Source: Imbricaverruca yamaguchii
Lineage: Eukaryota; Arthropoda; Thecostraca; Neoverrucidae
Assembly (NCBI GenBank): GCA_034440575.1
Contig: JAOTOL010001213.1
Coordinates: forward strand, 320,380-384,379
Reading direction: 5' to 3'
DNA length: 64,000 nucleotides
Made by a program: the position numbers and the translations under genes. Each line of letters begins with the position of its first letter. Within the stretch, counting starts at the first letter, position 1. Positions 10,000-21,939 of this stretch are shown piece by piece. The notes below the pieces were generated by a model that worked only from the letters and a program-made list of their open reading frames with translations, ran no database searches and was not told the DNA's origin.

Positions 10000-10560
10000 G
10001 TGGCGTTCATAAACAGCTGAGATATTAAAGGTCAAGGGTCAGAGTCCATGAGGTCGGAAGTTTCAGATTCCATTCAAAATTTGTACACGGGTAGTACTCG
10101 ATGCATTGATCATCATGAGCATGAAAGGTGAGAGGGGCGTTCATAAACAGCTGGATTCTTCGGGTTAAAGCTTCTCCCGTTGCAAATATTCAGCAATTAT
10201 AAATATCCAAGAAACTAATATCAATCTGCAAGTCAAGTTAAATTGATATTCGATTCTTACGCGTGAAACATTTTGAAAACGAGCATACTGATGGAGTTTG
10301 GACACCTGAATTATCAGGAGCACAATCAAGAAGCCGTATTACAAAACTCTACGGAGATATTCGGGGTCAAATGTCAAAGGTCATCGAGATTGGACTCCTT
10401 TGATTTTCCTCAAAACGGGTACACATGTAGTACCCGATGCACTGATCATCTGGAGCATGAAAGCTAAGAGGGGCGTTCACAAACAACCGAGATATTCAAG
10501 CTAAAATGTCAGAGTCCGTGAGGTCGGATTCTTCAGATTCCATTCAAAATTGACCCAGCG
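10000..10560 (+). repeat. Dispersed repeat R, forward copy
   Basis: A tandem-like unit of about 330 bases is headed by GAGGGGCGTTCATAAACA at about 10000, 10135 and 10470. Inside are CTACGGAGATATTCGGGGTC, TCAAAGGTCATCGAGAT and GCACTGATCATCTGGAGCAT. A small hairpin AATATCAAT...ATTGATATT is at about 10217-10250. The reverse complement of the same family lies at 12130-12720. Confidence 0.85.
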
Positions 10561-11188
10561 GCAGCGCTCGATGCACTGATACGCACAAAAGTTGAGAACT
10601 CTGGGGCGCTCTTCAACAATTGCTAGCTCTGGATTGATGTTGTCCCGGTCAAACCAGAGACGTGCGGTTGTGTGATCTAAAATCGTCCATACCGTACTTG
10701 GACTTGATGCATCAGTATTCCCGAGACTTTGGGTGCGATGGGTGCTGCTGTTGGGTATCACAGCTGCTGTTGCTGTTGGGTGTTGCTTTTCCTGTGGTGT
10801 AGGCTGAGTCGGGTCTACTTTCCGGTTTAGCGCTTCCATGGGGGTCGTCAGGACAAGAACAGAACACGGCGAGGATATGGGTATGGAAAGAAATGTCCTC
10901 CACAATTGCCATGCACTTTTGTAGCAAAGCTTCCTGTGGGGGACACTTGGAACACAGAAATCCCCCCGTTCATGTAGCGGCAGGTACCGCGACGGAAGTC
11001 GTCGTCGCTGCTAACTCGGCAATCACCGCCAGTCGGGCTGTCGAGGCCAGTGTCTATTGTGACCCCTCCCCTCTGATCAAGTAACCTCGGCGCCGTCGAC
11101 CGCCGCGGACGCCGCTGTCTCTGATGTCTGACGGAAGTTGACGTGTCAGTGTCTGACGGTCGGTTGTGGCCCTCATGGGTGTATGATG
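10561..11188. other. Intergenic, nothing recognised
   Basis: Mixed-composition sequence with a short GCTGTTG-rich patch at about 10735-10790. No protein family, RNA gene or mobile-element signature could be supported. Confidence 0.4.
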
Positions 11189-11568
11189 ATGTGACAACTT
11201 GTTCTGGGCCGTAGCGCCACGAACTACCGGCTGCCTGTGGAAGTGCGGTTAAGCTTACGTAGACATGTTATGGGTTAATGTGTCTGTCGCCAGTCGTAGA
11301 GTCGGCCGACCGGGGCCGAGGCACAGAGGTGTCTGAGCTGACGGAATGTCTGATACAGTCTGACACGCTGCTGTAGTGCATCGAGTCCGGGCATTGCTCT
11401 GGTTAGTTCAGAGCCGCGTGACGATGACGTGTCTCCTGGCGTGTGGCCAAGGGCGGATCCCCTGAAGCTATATAGCCGCCGAGCGAGACGGATCGCTCTC
11501 TGTTTGGACCTCACCTGACTCTCTCTGGCTGCTGGCTGTGGTCAGCCGCCCCGGGCTGACTACTGCAG
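11189..11568 (+). promoter_or_regulatory. Possible promoter/first exon or solo LTR
   Basis: A TATA-like CTATATAG lies at about 11468-11475, with C/T-rich sequence 30-60 bases downstream and a splice-donor-like CAG/GTATGT at about 11566-11572. The interval starts TGTGACAACTTG and ends CTGCA, which would also suit an LTR. No matching 5-bp duplication was found at the ends. Either reading is weak. Confidence 0.25.
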
Positions 11569-11569
11569 G

Positions 11570-12125
11570 TATGTCTGGAACTAACTGTTTGAAACCGCTG
11601 CATAACTGTCGAGATGTAAGATTGTAAGATGGGAGTAGTATGTTTGAAGATCGATCTGTGAACAAGTTGGAGATTGTGTGTGAACGTTGTTAACAAGAGA
11701 TTGAGATGATATCAGACTGAGTTTATATGAAGACCTGGATGCGGATATGTGTGAGACGGCTCAGAGCTCTGAGATGGAGATTCAGAGTTATGGACATTAT
11801 AACCGGGTTCACAAAATCGCGAACGTCGAGGTCCTGTAGACTATTTCACGTGCCTATAGAAGTTTACGTCAGACAATGTTGGAAATTTCTGAGAAGGCTC
11901 TGGGGAGCAAAACTTCCCTACACTTTATACTTACGCTTATCACATCAGGTGAAGAAGACCAAGGCGAGATTCGACCTAAAGAACCCATGCTTGATGCTTC
12001 TTTATAATCGCTGCACATCTGCACCGGGAGAAGTTTTGATCCGAATAATCCAACTGCATGTTTGCTCGCTTGTTTCCTTGTTTTCTGCTTTACTTGAAGT
12101 TTCCTAGTTGAATTTAGCTTCACGT
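11570..12125. other. Intergenic, nothing recognised
   Basis: No family-level similarity recognised in any frame. Confidence 0.4.
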
Positions 12126-12129
12126 ACAT

Positions 12130-12720
12130 ATTGATATTCGTACAATTGCTCGTGTACAATTGCTGCATATTCGCACTGTAAGAAGTCTTGACCAGAATAA
12201 TGCAGCTGTTTATGAACGCCTCTCCTATATTTGAGCTCATGATGATCAGTACACAAGCTCAACCCGTGGACCTCATGGACTCCGATCTTCGACCTTGAAT
12301 ATCTCAGGTATTTATGAACACCCCTCGTACCTTTTATGCTCCAGATGATCAGTGCATTGAGTACTACCTGCGAACCAATTCTGAAGAAAATTAGAGTTGT
12401 CCGATCTCGATGACCTTTGACTTTTGACCCCGAATATCTCCGTAGTGCTTTTAATGGATTCTTGATTGTGCTCCTGATAATCAGGGTGCCGAGTTCTATT
12501 AGTATGCTCGTTTTCACGATGTTCCAGTTGCAAGCATCGAATATCAATCTAGCTTGACGTGCAGATTGATATTCTTGCTTGATGCTTTGTGCGTATTTAT
12601 AATTGCTGAATATTTTCACTGGGAGAAGTTTCGACAATAATAATCCAGCCGTTTATGAACGCCCTTCTTAGCTCGTACACTCATGATTATCAGTTCGTCG
12701 AGTTCTACCTTTGTGTAAAT
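12130..12720 (-). repeat. Dispersed repeat R, inverted copy
   Basis: This reads as the reverse complement of the 10000-10560 family. It contains TTTATGAACGCC at about 12208 and 12650, ATGCTCCAGATGATCAGTGC, GACCCCGAATATCTCCGTAG and CTCCTGATAATCAGGGTGCC. The hairpin words GATATT and AATATC are again present. With the forward copy it forms a diverged inverted pair about 1.6 kb apart. Confidence 0.85.
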
Positions 12721-13739
12721 TTTGCAGGAGATCGGAAGAGTTTGGCCTCCTGGCCAATGTCAATCGCAACATCAATGTGAATCTGTTGCTAGTTTAACGG
12801 ACATAGGAATTTCATGCCAGAATGGAAATCTTAGGATTCCAAGTGGCCCAGAAATAAGTAATGTTTTGTTTTTTGCTGGTGTTCACAATGAATCCTGATT
12901 TAGCCTATCCCACAAGCTAGATAGCGTGCATGCATGTTGGCTTTAAAATAAGCATCTATTTTAAGTAGAACAACCTAGCCAACCTCACGCAATCTACTGC
13001 AATAGCGTCAGCATACAACTTTATAGACCTCCTGCAATGTGTTAAAGGCTGACAGTTCGATTGCGACGCATGTGTAATGGCAATTATTTCTCCAACTCCT
13101 TTCTCGTGTTGGGACTAGTATTGCCAGTTGTGTTTCTTATTGCAGGTTATGAATGCTCTGGAATACAAAGCATGCATTTCCAAGAAATATTCAAGATTTC
13201 ATAGACAGAATGACGGAGAAATTAGCGGTGAACCAAATAACATTAGTAGAGTACCAAATCAGGGCATCCAGACCATACCGACCCATCTCCAGCCAATTAC
13301 ATTGTGTTTGTCCCTGTGTGAACCACTGCGACTGACGAAAAGGCCGCGGAGCCCGGGCATTAAAAGCGAGGGATTATCTGTACATTGTAGGCGTGGGCAC
13401 ATGTCTCCAAAACATCAGCTTCAATTAAGTTCTCCCTAAATTCGTGTGAAAAACGTGATGCCATTACAGAGGTGGTAAGCACCCCCGCGATGTTGGCTTT
13501 GCCCTCCCCTCCCCTCCCGATAATGTAAACTTTAAACACGGGACTCTGCGGAGTGCGTCCCACCAGAAATCAACACCCGTAACAGTACGCATGCGTGGTG
13601 CTGTGTTGTATAATTTTTGGCAGGCTTATCCCCACTCCCAATGTTCAATGATGACCACCAATAGTTAATTTTCCCCAAATATATAACGGAAAAGACATGC
13701 AGCAAAAAGCATAAAACTGTGGGGTGCGATCGGAACGGG
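12721..13739. other. Intergenic, nothing recognised
   Basis: AT-rich sequence without supported coding or RNA features. A pyrimidine-rich patch CCCTCCCCTCCCC is at about 13502-13516. Confidence 0.4.
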
Positions 13740-13865
13740 AGCGTCGAAGGCCCTGGCGATGGACCTCCCGATGGTCCCACCGATGGTCCCGCCGATGGTC
13801 CCGCCGATGGTCCCGCCGATGGTCCCGCCAATGGTCCCGCCGATGGTCCCGCCGTCTTCCCGCCG
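13740..13865 (+). repeat. 12-bp minisatellite GATGGTCCCGCC
   Basis: About nine tandem copies of GATGGTCCCGCC with single-base variants. The 12-bp unit keeps all frames open, giving Gly-Pro-Ala-Asp or Met-Val-Pro-Pro repeats. These are probably not translated. Confidence 0.95.
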
Positions 13866-14570
13866 ATGGCCCTGGACCTATTGGCGCCCACCCGGTCACT
13901 CTAGTGGCCCGTCACTCAGGAATGTCTTCAGGCGACTGTCGGCCACCGTTAACGTGGCGACTATACCCTGTAGGGTGGCCATCGTGCTGATGTTCGGAGA
14001 CTCTGCGCCGACTGGCGCCTTCCGCGCTGCTGAGTATCCTTACGCCAGTGCTGACACCAGGCCTGAAGCCGAGGCTTCCAGGAATTTGTCAGCCGCGGTG
14101 GCCAGTTGGTCCAGAGGAGCTTCCTCTGACAGCGGCGATGATGGTGCCCAAGCTACCTGCAGCAGCCGTTGAAGCGAAATACTAATCAACAGCTGACGGA
14201 CATGTTGGGAATCTCCTGCTGTAGCCAGTTCGGAGCGGATTGGCAGGAGCAGCTGGAGCGGCTTCTAGTCTGCGAGCTGCTGATGGCACAATAGAGCTTC
14301 TAGGAAGGCCGCTCTCCACTGCGCCAACCTACTGCTCGAAGAGTGAAGAAGGGCCACAGAACTCAACATCTGTGCCGTGATAATATCCGCACCTGCATGG
14401 TGATCGACACAAAATTGCTTCCCACCAGCAGGTTGAACTTGGTGCTGTCATCATGTATTCATGTATGTAGCAACCCGAGACGCACAGTCCGTCCGCGTCG
14501 GCTACAGAGATTTGTCTTCCCCAGAGAAAGAGGAATATTGTGACAGCCTGAACAATAGTTAGGAGAGCAG
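13866..14570. other. Intergenic, nothing recognised
   Basis: A moderately GC-rich frame to 14172 has no recognisable domain. No other signal. Confidence 0.35.
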
Positions 14571-14820
14571 TAGTTAGGAGCAGGCACCGGGGGAGGGAAC
14601 GGCGGTCATGAATCCCCTCTCATAGAAGGTGGCCATTCGTCCGACTGGGAAGCGGCTGTCGTCCGGGAAGGCATTGCGACACGCTGGGATGCACACCGCC
14701 AAACGGTGATGTGTAAATACCGCGATACGGATGGGTACACACCGCAACAAGTTGGGGTACACGCGCCGACACCGTGGGGTTGCATATTTATTGTATTCCA
14801 ACTCTTCCCACAGCGCAAAA
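14571..14820 (+). repeat. Degenerate ~35 bp repeat
   Basis: Phrases such as GGGATGCACACCGCCAAAC, GGGTACACACCGCAACAAG and GGGTACACGCGCCGACACCG recur at about 35-base spacing. Probably a decayed tandem repeat. Confidence 0.5.
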
Positions 14821-16600
14821 ACCCTGGCCTGTTGTTTACCTGACCATATTAGCAGCTGTCTCCAAGATAATCATTATTGAGAAAATTGTTAATGTGAACT
14901 TCTTACCTGGAGTAACAGCAATCAAGCTGATCTCAGTCTCATGAAGGTGGTGCAACTCTGGATCTCAGTTGGCAGAGGCTGGGCTGGGGCCGACTTCTGG
15001 TGCAGGCAGAAGATCGAGACAGGAGAGGTTGGAGGCAGAAGCTATCCCTTGAGGAGAAGGTTAAGATGGATAATCCAGACTGAAAATAAGGACAGACATA
15101 TACTTCAATATGCATCTTTGAGTTAACAACAATTTATTCCTAGACATCTTAGTTTAGACAATTATTTTGCCACCACAAGAACAACAAAGTTTTCAATCTT
15201 TCCAAGTACCCCATTGCATTATCAATTCATGATTATATCTCCAATTGAAGATTAGGCGAGGTTAGCATGCGCCCTGGAGTAGGGGGAGGGGTCGAAATCC
15301 GCCCACCCCTCCGGTTTTTCGAACATAACTCCAGATTTTACCTGTCAATTTATGTCATTCTTTGCGTACCAGCTCAGAAATGACCGGCGCGTTGTTTAAA
15401 GCCAGAAAACGGAAAGTGGCCAATTTTTTATTAGGGGCCGTTAAAGTTTAAAAAATCGCAGCGCCAGGCAGAAATCTGCGCTGATGAGCTTCCGGTATAT
15501 TGGCAAAAGGGAAGTGGTCTTGGCGACATTAGCGATTTATTTGATATGTATTGCTATGCTATATAGTTTCAAAGTCATGTTTCGTCACCTAGGTCAAGTC
15601 AGGTCAAGTCCATGACAGGTTAATGAAACCAATCTTGGTCAACTGGAGTGTTGTCATAAATGAAAGTGACCGTCATGCGCTTAATGTCACTTTGCATGTT
15701 ACTCCCTACACATATTGAAAACTACTGCTTGTCATTGTGTACCAAAGCATTTTAATATTGTATTCATGTACTTCACTCCTTTCTTTGCGGAGCCGATTGC
15801 GCCGAGCCGCCCAATGGAGCAGTCGGAAGGGCGGCCGGTTCCGGTAACTGGAGCAGGTATGGACCTGATAAAGTGCTGCTATGTAGGTGACGAGGTTAAA
15901 TGCCTGTTCTAGCATTTGTATTGCATCATTAGGAATGTCCAAAACATCATTGGTGCCCATTTTGGAGCATTTGAGCACAATCACAGCGATCCACAAGAAT
16001 GGCAAGCCAATCCGCGAAAACCAATTTTTGTTGTTTATATTTTACCTCATTTGGCCTAGAAAATAATTAGCTAAGGTCATTAAGTTTGCACACAATAGAG
16101 GTCACTACCGTATCCATCCATCCTGCGAATTTCGTTACCCCAGCTGTAATAGGAGCCGAGATCTTAGGGGGGGGGGGGGCGGAATCCACTCTCTCCAGTG
16201 CACGTTATTTTCTGAGGCCCTCCAGGGGCCGTGTTAGGTTCTGTTGCATTTTTTGTTTATTTTTTAAACATTGCTTTTTATCAAACTCAAAGCCTCTTTC
16301 TCGTGTTAATTTGACCACAAACTGAAAAGTAAACAATTGCACAAAAAATGAGTGGTCCTAATCGGTGTCAGTCACATTCATAAAAATTGCATTGGAGGGG
16401 TATATTCCAAGGATTCATAAAATGTCTTCAAGCATGAATTTACTACGTAACCTTCCATGTCAACTAAAATTGGACCAAAGACTAGACAAACAAAATCTGT
16501 TTTTGCAGAAAACATATTTCTCAGGAAAATATATTTTTAAAAGTTTCACTTTTTTTTTCAACTGAAAAGAAAAACCTAACCTCACCTAAACTCCGATATC
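14821..16600. other. Intergenic with one dispersed GC box
   Basis: Mostly AT-rich sequence without genes. The box GCGCCCTGGAG...AAATCCGCCCACCCCTCCGG at 15267-15320 matches 9917-9965. A run of 13 G is at about 16168-16180, and doubled CAGGTCAAGTC at about 15594. Confidence 0.5.
15267..15320 (+). repeat. Dispersed GC-rich box, copy 2
   Basis: Second copy of the box described at 9917. The core AAATCCGCCCACCCCTCCGG is identical, and the flanks differ. Confidence 0.75.
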
Positions 16601-16609
16601 TACACCAGT

Positions 16610-17475
16610 CTGGTGACCAGGAGTCGCCACGGCGGCGGCGGCGGGCGGCGCCGCGCCGACCACCCCGTGGACACCCCGGGGACGGCCCCGCGACGAGCGT
16701 GCCCTCCTCTCAGTCGGGGATAGCCGGAACCGCTCAAGGCCAGCGGCAATTCGCTGCGCCGGCCAGGCGCTCCACGCCGGGAGCGCCCGCGGTCGTGGCT
16801 CGGCGCCGCCAAGGTGTGGCGGCAGGGGCGCGCCTACTCCTGCCACGGGGAGGCGGCGCGACCGGAGCCGAGGCGGTGATGGTGGCGGCGACGGCCATGA
16901 TGATGATGGTGGTGGTGGCGGTGACGACGGCATCAGCTTGCCGCTGGCGTCGGCAGCGCACCCCGAAAATATGCATCGCAGGGTGCCCGGGACGACGAAG
17001 TAGACGCCGATGTCGTCCCCGTCCCTCTCGGGCCCAAGGATAATCGAGGGGCCCAGGGAGCATATCGGCCTTCACAGAGGCGTTAAAAACGATAAAATTG
17101 GCCAAGACCAAGGCGCGGGCGGCGTCGGGAAGAGCGGACGGACACACACACAGAACCCCCCGAGGCGGCGGAGCCCACCTCAGCACAGCGACCGCCGCCG
17201 TGTCACGATGGTAGGGGAGGGGCCCACACCAAGGCAACACAACGGCGGACGGCCGTAGAGGACGTAAAACTCCACCTACCTCGAGATGTCCAGGTGCCGG
17301 GCCGCCCGCGAGAGGGTCCTTGCCGCCGTCGCCGCCACGCGCCGTGCGGGATAAAAAGGCGGTGGGTGTTCTTAAAAATATAAAGCCCCAAAACATGAAA
17401 AATCACAACACCGCCTTTTGGCGCGCGAGTCTGCGCGCCAGTCAGTAATGTTCGGTTCCCGCACAGTCACGTGTC
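16610..17475 (+). repeat. GC-rich interspersed family A, copy 1
   Basis: It shares long blocks with 36125-36590, 38690-39200 and 40755-41220. Examples are ACACAACGGCGGACGGCCGT, GATGGTAGGGGAGGGGCCCA and GTCCAGGTGCCGGGCCG. Its left part (16680-16930) is also shared with 18440-18840 (GGCGCTCCACGCCGGGAGCG, GAGGCGGCGCGACCGGAGCC). Frames on both strands are long because of GC content, but no domain is recognised. It may be untranslated sequence of the R2-like element at 36640-37990, near which copies cluster. Confidence 0.8.
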
Positions 17476-17479
17476 GCAT

Positions 17480-18435
17480 GACATGTCATGGACATAGTTG
17501 CATGGCATGTCACCCTGATGCCACAGAAGTCTCAAAGAACTTTTTAAAAAAATGAAACCGGGACAATGAAGTATCAATCGGGACATGGAAAATAACACAC
17601 ACATGCAACTTCTGGGGAACAGGGGAGCAACGAGGATTTTCTTAAGTGGAGGACAGTCCAAAATTGTAAATATATCGAAAAAGGAACCACTTTTGGGGCG
17701 GGGTGCGTGCCGAATGCATCTTTGCATTGTAAATATCTCTAAATTCGCTGTATGATCTTGTGTATTTTTGGTTGGCAATGAATGTATGGCCCCATTGGCT
17801 CCAACTTTCCTTGAATGTCTCTGAAGCTGCTGGGGTTCGCTCTCTTCAGATTGCGGCGTGGTTCCCCTACAACGGCTGGCATACCCTCGTCTGTAGATTG
17901 TTAGGGGCACCTTGACAACGGCTAGTGTGTCCATATCCAAGCCGCATGGGTGCCTTTAAAACGACTGGGGTTTCTCCAAAGCTGTCAGGGTGCTCCTCTT
18001 TGTCGGCTGCAGAGTCGGATCTACTTCCTGGCGTCCCTATACCGACTGTGGGGTGCTCCTACAAAGCCTGAGGGTAGGTGCACCTGTGCAGCTGGGTGCT
18101 ACTACAAGGACTTGGGGCAACTCTGCACACTGGATGGGTCCAGCTACACATCCAGCGGTGCTCGTATCCAATTTGGCACGCTTTGCTTCCATGCACTGTG
18201 CCCCTCCCCAAAACAAAACCGAAGCTTACACCCATGCGCCTGCTCCTTAGATGCATGTCACGGGAAAATGTGAGGGAGCGACATTCAACATGCGTGCCTT
18301 GGCGACCGGGTGGGACCCTATGACCTCCAAATTTTGAAGAGACCCAATAGAAGGAAGATCAAATCCGTGCAGGCATCAACATATCCTTAGAACGAAATTG
18401 AGATCTGAAAAGAAATCTCAAAACGACAAAAAGTC
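17480..18435. repeat. Degenerate ~33 bp repeat region
   Basis: From about 17830 to 18200 the motif GGGTGCTCCT...AACGACTGG recurs at roughly 30-35 bases with heavy divergence. The flanks show nothing recognisable. Confidence 0.4.
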
Positions 18436-18439
18436 AAAA

Positions 18440-18840
18440 TTTCGACGTGGGGCCCCGCGACGTGCGGGGCCCACCAGACGGGGATCGTCGGAACCGCTCT
18501 AGACGAGCGGTTACTCGCTGCGCCGGCGAGGCGCTCCACACCGGGAGCGCCCGCGGTCGCGGCTCGGCGCCGTCAAGGTGTGGCGGCAGGGGCGCGCCCT
18601 CTGCAGCCACGGGGAGGCGGCGCGACCGGAGCCGAGGCAGCGATGGCGGTAGCGACGCCAGCGATGGTGACGATGATGGTGGTGGTTGAGACGGCAGCTG
18701 TTCGCAGCCCCGCCTGCATGGCTGGGCGAAGTCCTCTCCGCTGCCGGGGTCCGGCGGGCCCTCCACACTGCCGGCGCTGGCTCCGCCACTGCCGGCCCGG
18801 GGCGATGGTCGCCGGGCCAGCTCGAAGGTGACCTCACCCT
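18440..18840 (+). repeat. GC-rich interspersed repeat, partial copy
   Basis: Matches the left part of the 16610 copy. The words GGCGCTCCACACCGGGAGCG, TGTGGCGGCAGGGGCGCGCC and GAGGCGGCGCGACCGGAGCC are in the same order. GGCCCCGCGACGTGCGGGGC at about 18450 is a near-palindrome also present at 38704. Confidence 0.75.
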
Positions 18841-18889
18841 CGCAAGGTCGCGTGGAGGTGGCTGCGCATGCCCACGAGGGTGTCACCAG

Positions 18890-19500
18890 TTGCCGGTCAT
18901 CTCTCGAGCTGAGCAGTTCCCGTGTTCGCCGTGCCACCTCTCGGGTAGTTCACACAGACTCGCACAGTTGCCGGACGTCTGTGAAGAGGGCAGTACTATC
19001 TCGCTTGTAAGTACCCGTCATTCTTTTCTTTCGTTTCTGGGGGCGACACCCGTCGCTCTTTTCTTTCGTTTCCGGGGGTGACGCCCGTCGCTTCTCTTCC
19101 GTTTCTGGGGGTGACACCAGTCACCCCGCCCGATTTCCCCGTTGTACTTCCTTTCCCTGCGTTTCTCTGTGCTCTTCTTTGCTTCGGTTCCATTGGGTAG
19201 GGTTTTTCCACGCGATGGAAAAAAACGCAAAAAGGACATTGACCCCAGCTCGCCACCAGACTCCGAATCGGAATCTCCTCCACTAAACACACCTGCCGGC
19301 CATCGCTCGACTCCGGACTTGGCCCCTGATGCTCCCTCACTTAATCAAACCATCGATGGCCGCGAGGAGGCTCAGCGTCTTCATAAATGCACAGGCTGTC
19401 GAATTCCCGCCAACCTTCAAATCGTGGCGGGGCGCCGAGCTTGTGAACGTTCCATTCATGACCAGCACAAAAGTGCCCCACTTTTTAGCAGTTGTACGGA
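18890..19500 (+). mobile_element. 5' end of a LINE (family K), 5' UTR plus start of ORF1
   Basis: 5' UTR with one 24-bp monomer (GCCACCTCTCGGGTAGTTC) at about 18938. The phrase CGCACAGTTGCCGGACGTCT is at about 18961. A ~37-bp unit with TCTTTTCTTTCGTTTC is repeated three times at 19015-19120. It then enters a frame with a basic KKRKK stretch followed by SSPPDSESESPP, the N-terminus of an ORF1/Gag-like protein. Same family as 21940-22665 and probably 33250-33860. Truncated at the 3' side. Confidence 0.7.
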
Positions 19501-19509
19501 CTATTAGTG

Positions 19510-20565
19510 ACATCATGCATGTATGTCGTGACTGACTTTGGATGGGGTAGAGACTGCACGAGAGGTTTTTTTTATTGTTTATGCAAAGTAATTCTGCAAA
19601 ATACTCATTCATATATTGTTAAATTACAAAACTTCGAGTGACCAGTTCCCTAGGGCTCAAACATGCTATGTTAGCTGGGATAGGTAGGGGTGCCCGCTTT
19701 CAGTCATTCAACACTCCCACTCTGAGAATGTATATTGGGTCGGAGTATGGTGGGCTTTGATAGTAAGCCTGCATACGTCAAAGGACGTGACCTCTTAGTC
19801 GAATTTTCCGACTAGGCCACGTCCATCAGAGGCATAGGAACGTCTCAAAAAGTGTGCATGTGTATGTGGAAGGGGCAAAACCGCTAAGCCATGAAGTGTG
19901 GAACCATACCACTCCTCTCCGATTTCCACACCCATGATGTTTACTCGTCTTGCCGATGCTGGTGGATTCAGTAACTGTGTAAATGGCGATGGCAGTGGCA
20001 TATCCAAGGGGATAAAAGAAAACCATTCTTGGTTTAGGGTATTTTATAATATCATGTTCAGGTTCTACCATATCCAGATACGATAATTATAATAATTGGC
20101 ATTAATCTGATGCCACTCGATCTGACTGAAAACAGACTGGTTCTACCCACACTTCGAAGCGAAGGCGGACACAAACATTTGCCTTCGCATGTGGTGACTT
20201 TAGCATTATCTATGTGACGCTGCTTGATAAATAATGCATTGAAGACGAGGTTTGTATCAGCTGATGCAGAAATTATGAATGTATCCATCACAGGTAGGGA
20301 AAAATATGTAGATAGCATACTTCATTTGTTTTGAACAATTATTTGCCAAATTTTGCATCCAGCGGCCGCGGCCACCATGCGACCCAATGGCATGCTTGCA
20401 GTTTCAATATCCGCCGCTAGGTGCTAACGAAGCGCCACCAGTAGCGTGGCCGTGCACGTCCCGTATCGATGCGCTGGGAGAATGCGAAGAAATGATCGGA
20501 ATAACCTAAATATTAGTGAACGTAATTATAAAGGTCGTAGGTTAGAGCTCCCCAATTCAAGAGAC
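19510..20565. other. Intergenic, nothing recognised
   Basis: AT-rich sequence with a short inverted motif TTAGTCGAATTTTCCGACTA at about 19796. No gene or element signature. Confidence 0.4.
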
Positions 20566-20569
20566 AAAG

Positions 20570-20780
20570 GAACTCTCCAATTCAAGAGAGCATGGACCTA
20601 GCTAAGAACACTCCAATTAAATAGTGAAGAAACCTCCAATTCAAAAGAGCATGGACCTAACTGAGAACACTCTAATTAAAGAGTGAAGGAACCTCCAATT
20701 CAAGAGAGCAATGACCTAGTAAAGAGCACTCTAATTCAAGAGTGCTTAAGGAGACCCTCCAATTCGAGAGAGCAGCAGCA
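20570..20780 (+). repeat. Tandem ~65-70 bp repeat of small palindromes
   Basis: Four tandem units are built of CTCCAATTCAAGAGAGCATG and CACTCTAATTAAAGAGTG. The second is an imperfect self-complementary word, as is ACTCTAATTCAAGAGTG, so each unit can form a small hairpin with an AATTCA-type loop. Transcribed sequence downstream is not evident, though a TATATATG lies at about 21017. Confidence 0.8.
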
Positions 20781-21299
20781 TTAGGAAATGGCGTACGAAA
20801 AGCTTGGAAAGAAAGCGGAAAAAGTCGAGCACGGTAACCCAGCCGTGGGGCGAGCAGTGCTGCGCGTGGTTAAATTAATTAACTTCCACCGGTCACACAC
20901 TCATCACTCCAACACTCGCTCAACGCACCCATTTCTATATTGGCGACGGCGAGACGGCAGAGGTGCAGTGCACCTGACGAGGACGACAGAAGAGGGAGGG
21001 GTGTTGACGCGCCGCTTATATATGAAGGTAAGGGCCAGCTGAGACAAAGAGAAGGGGGTCAATGGGTAACAAATATCCCGCACCAGCGTCGCGGCCGGCG
21101 TTCAGCAAATACGCGGAGCGAATACGAGCGAGGCGACCGAGCCGCTCCGCCGGTCAGGCAAACACGTCGTCGCTGGACTTGTACGTCCAGCCCGATGTCG
21201 CGGCTGCCCGCGAACGGCAGGCCACAGCGCGACATGCAGTGTGAACATCACTCCCCCCGTGTTCGACTACACACGACGAACACACAAACGCATGTCTTG

Positions 21300-21905
21300 G
21301 AGAGTGGACCTCATCCTACCGTCGGACGAGACGTGACGAGGTCGTGCTCAGCCGTCTTCGGCTTGGACACTCGCCCAACACACCATCTACTCTGTGAGGA
21401 AGACAGGTCAAGCTGCCCTCGATTTCGTGCACCACTGTCTGTACGTCACGCCTTGGTCTCGTGCCATCTGCTCGCCGATGAGCGATGACTGTTTTTTGGA
21501 GCCGCACAGTCGCTGTCACTCCGCGACCTCCTTGGTGATCACTCGTGTGCCGTAACTTCAGGACAACTGTTCCGATTTTTATCTGATGTTGAATTCAGAG
21601 ATATTTACACACCTCACCGACGAGTAACACCACACGTTCTGAACCGTGGCATGTCGCTGTAATTGAGCTTCGCTTGCTCTTACTGTTTCTCTGTTTCACT
21701 GATGTTACTCCCGTTTCACTGTTTCACTGATGTGTGCTTGCGCTTGTTCTTCCTCCTTCACCGTTTCACTGACATCTGCCCGTATTCTGAACGTACGTGT
21801 ACTACTGTTGGCACCATCATCCTGAGCTGCCAATCTAACACTGTTATGGTCGCTGTTTGACCGAAGCGGTCGATGCGCCCCTAAGCCCAAATAACCATCC
21901 AACCA
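21300..21905 (+). mobile_element. 5'-truncated LINE 3' end (family K)
   Basis: It starts inside the C-terminal zinc tail after RNase H (GACGAGGTCGTGCTCAGCCG, compare the RRDEVVLCRLRLGHT coding at 51286). Then comes the 3' UTR with repeated GTTTCACTGATGTTACTCCC. It ends with the family 3' hairpin (GGTCGCTGTTTGACCG...) and the tetranucleotide tail CCAACCAACC. Frameshifted and non-functional. Confidence 0.8.
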
Positions 21906-21939
21906 ACCGATTCCACACGTCGCCTCCGTACGTCTCGAG

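Noticed and set aside
16586..17396. Long GC-rich frames as a host gene
   Set aside because: The block is shared with at least three other places in the window, the frames have no domain, and all six frames are long because of GC content.
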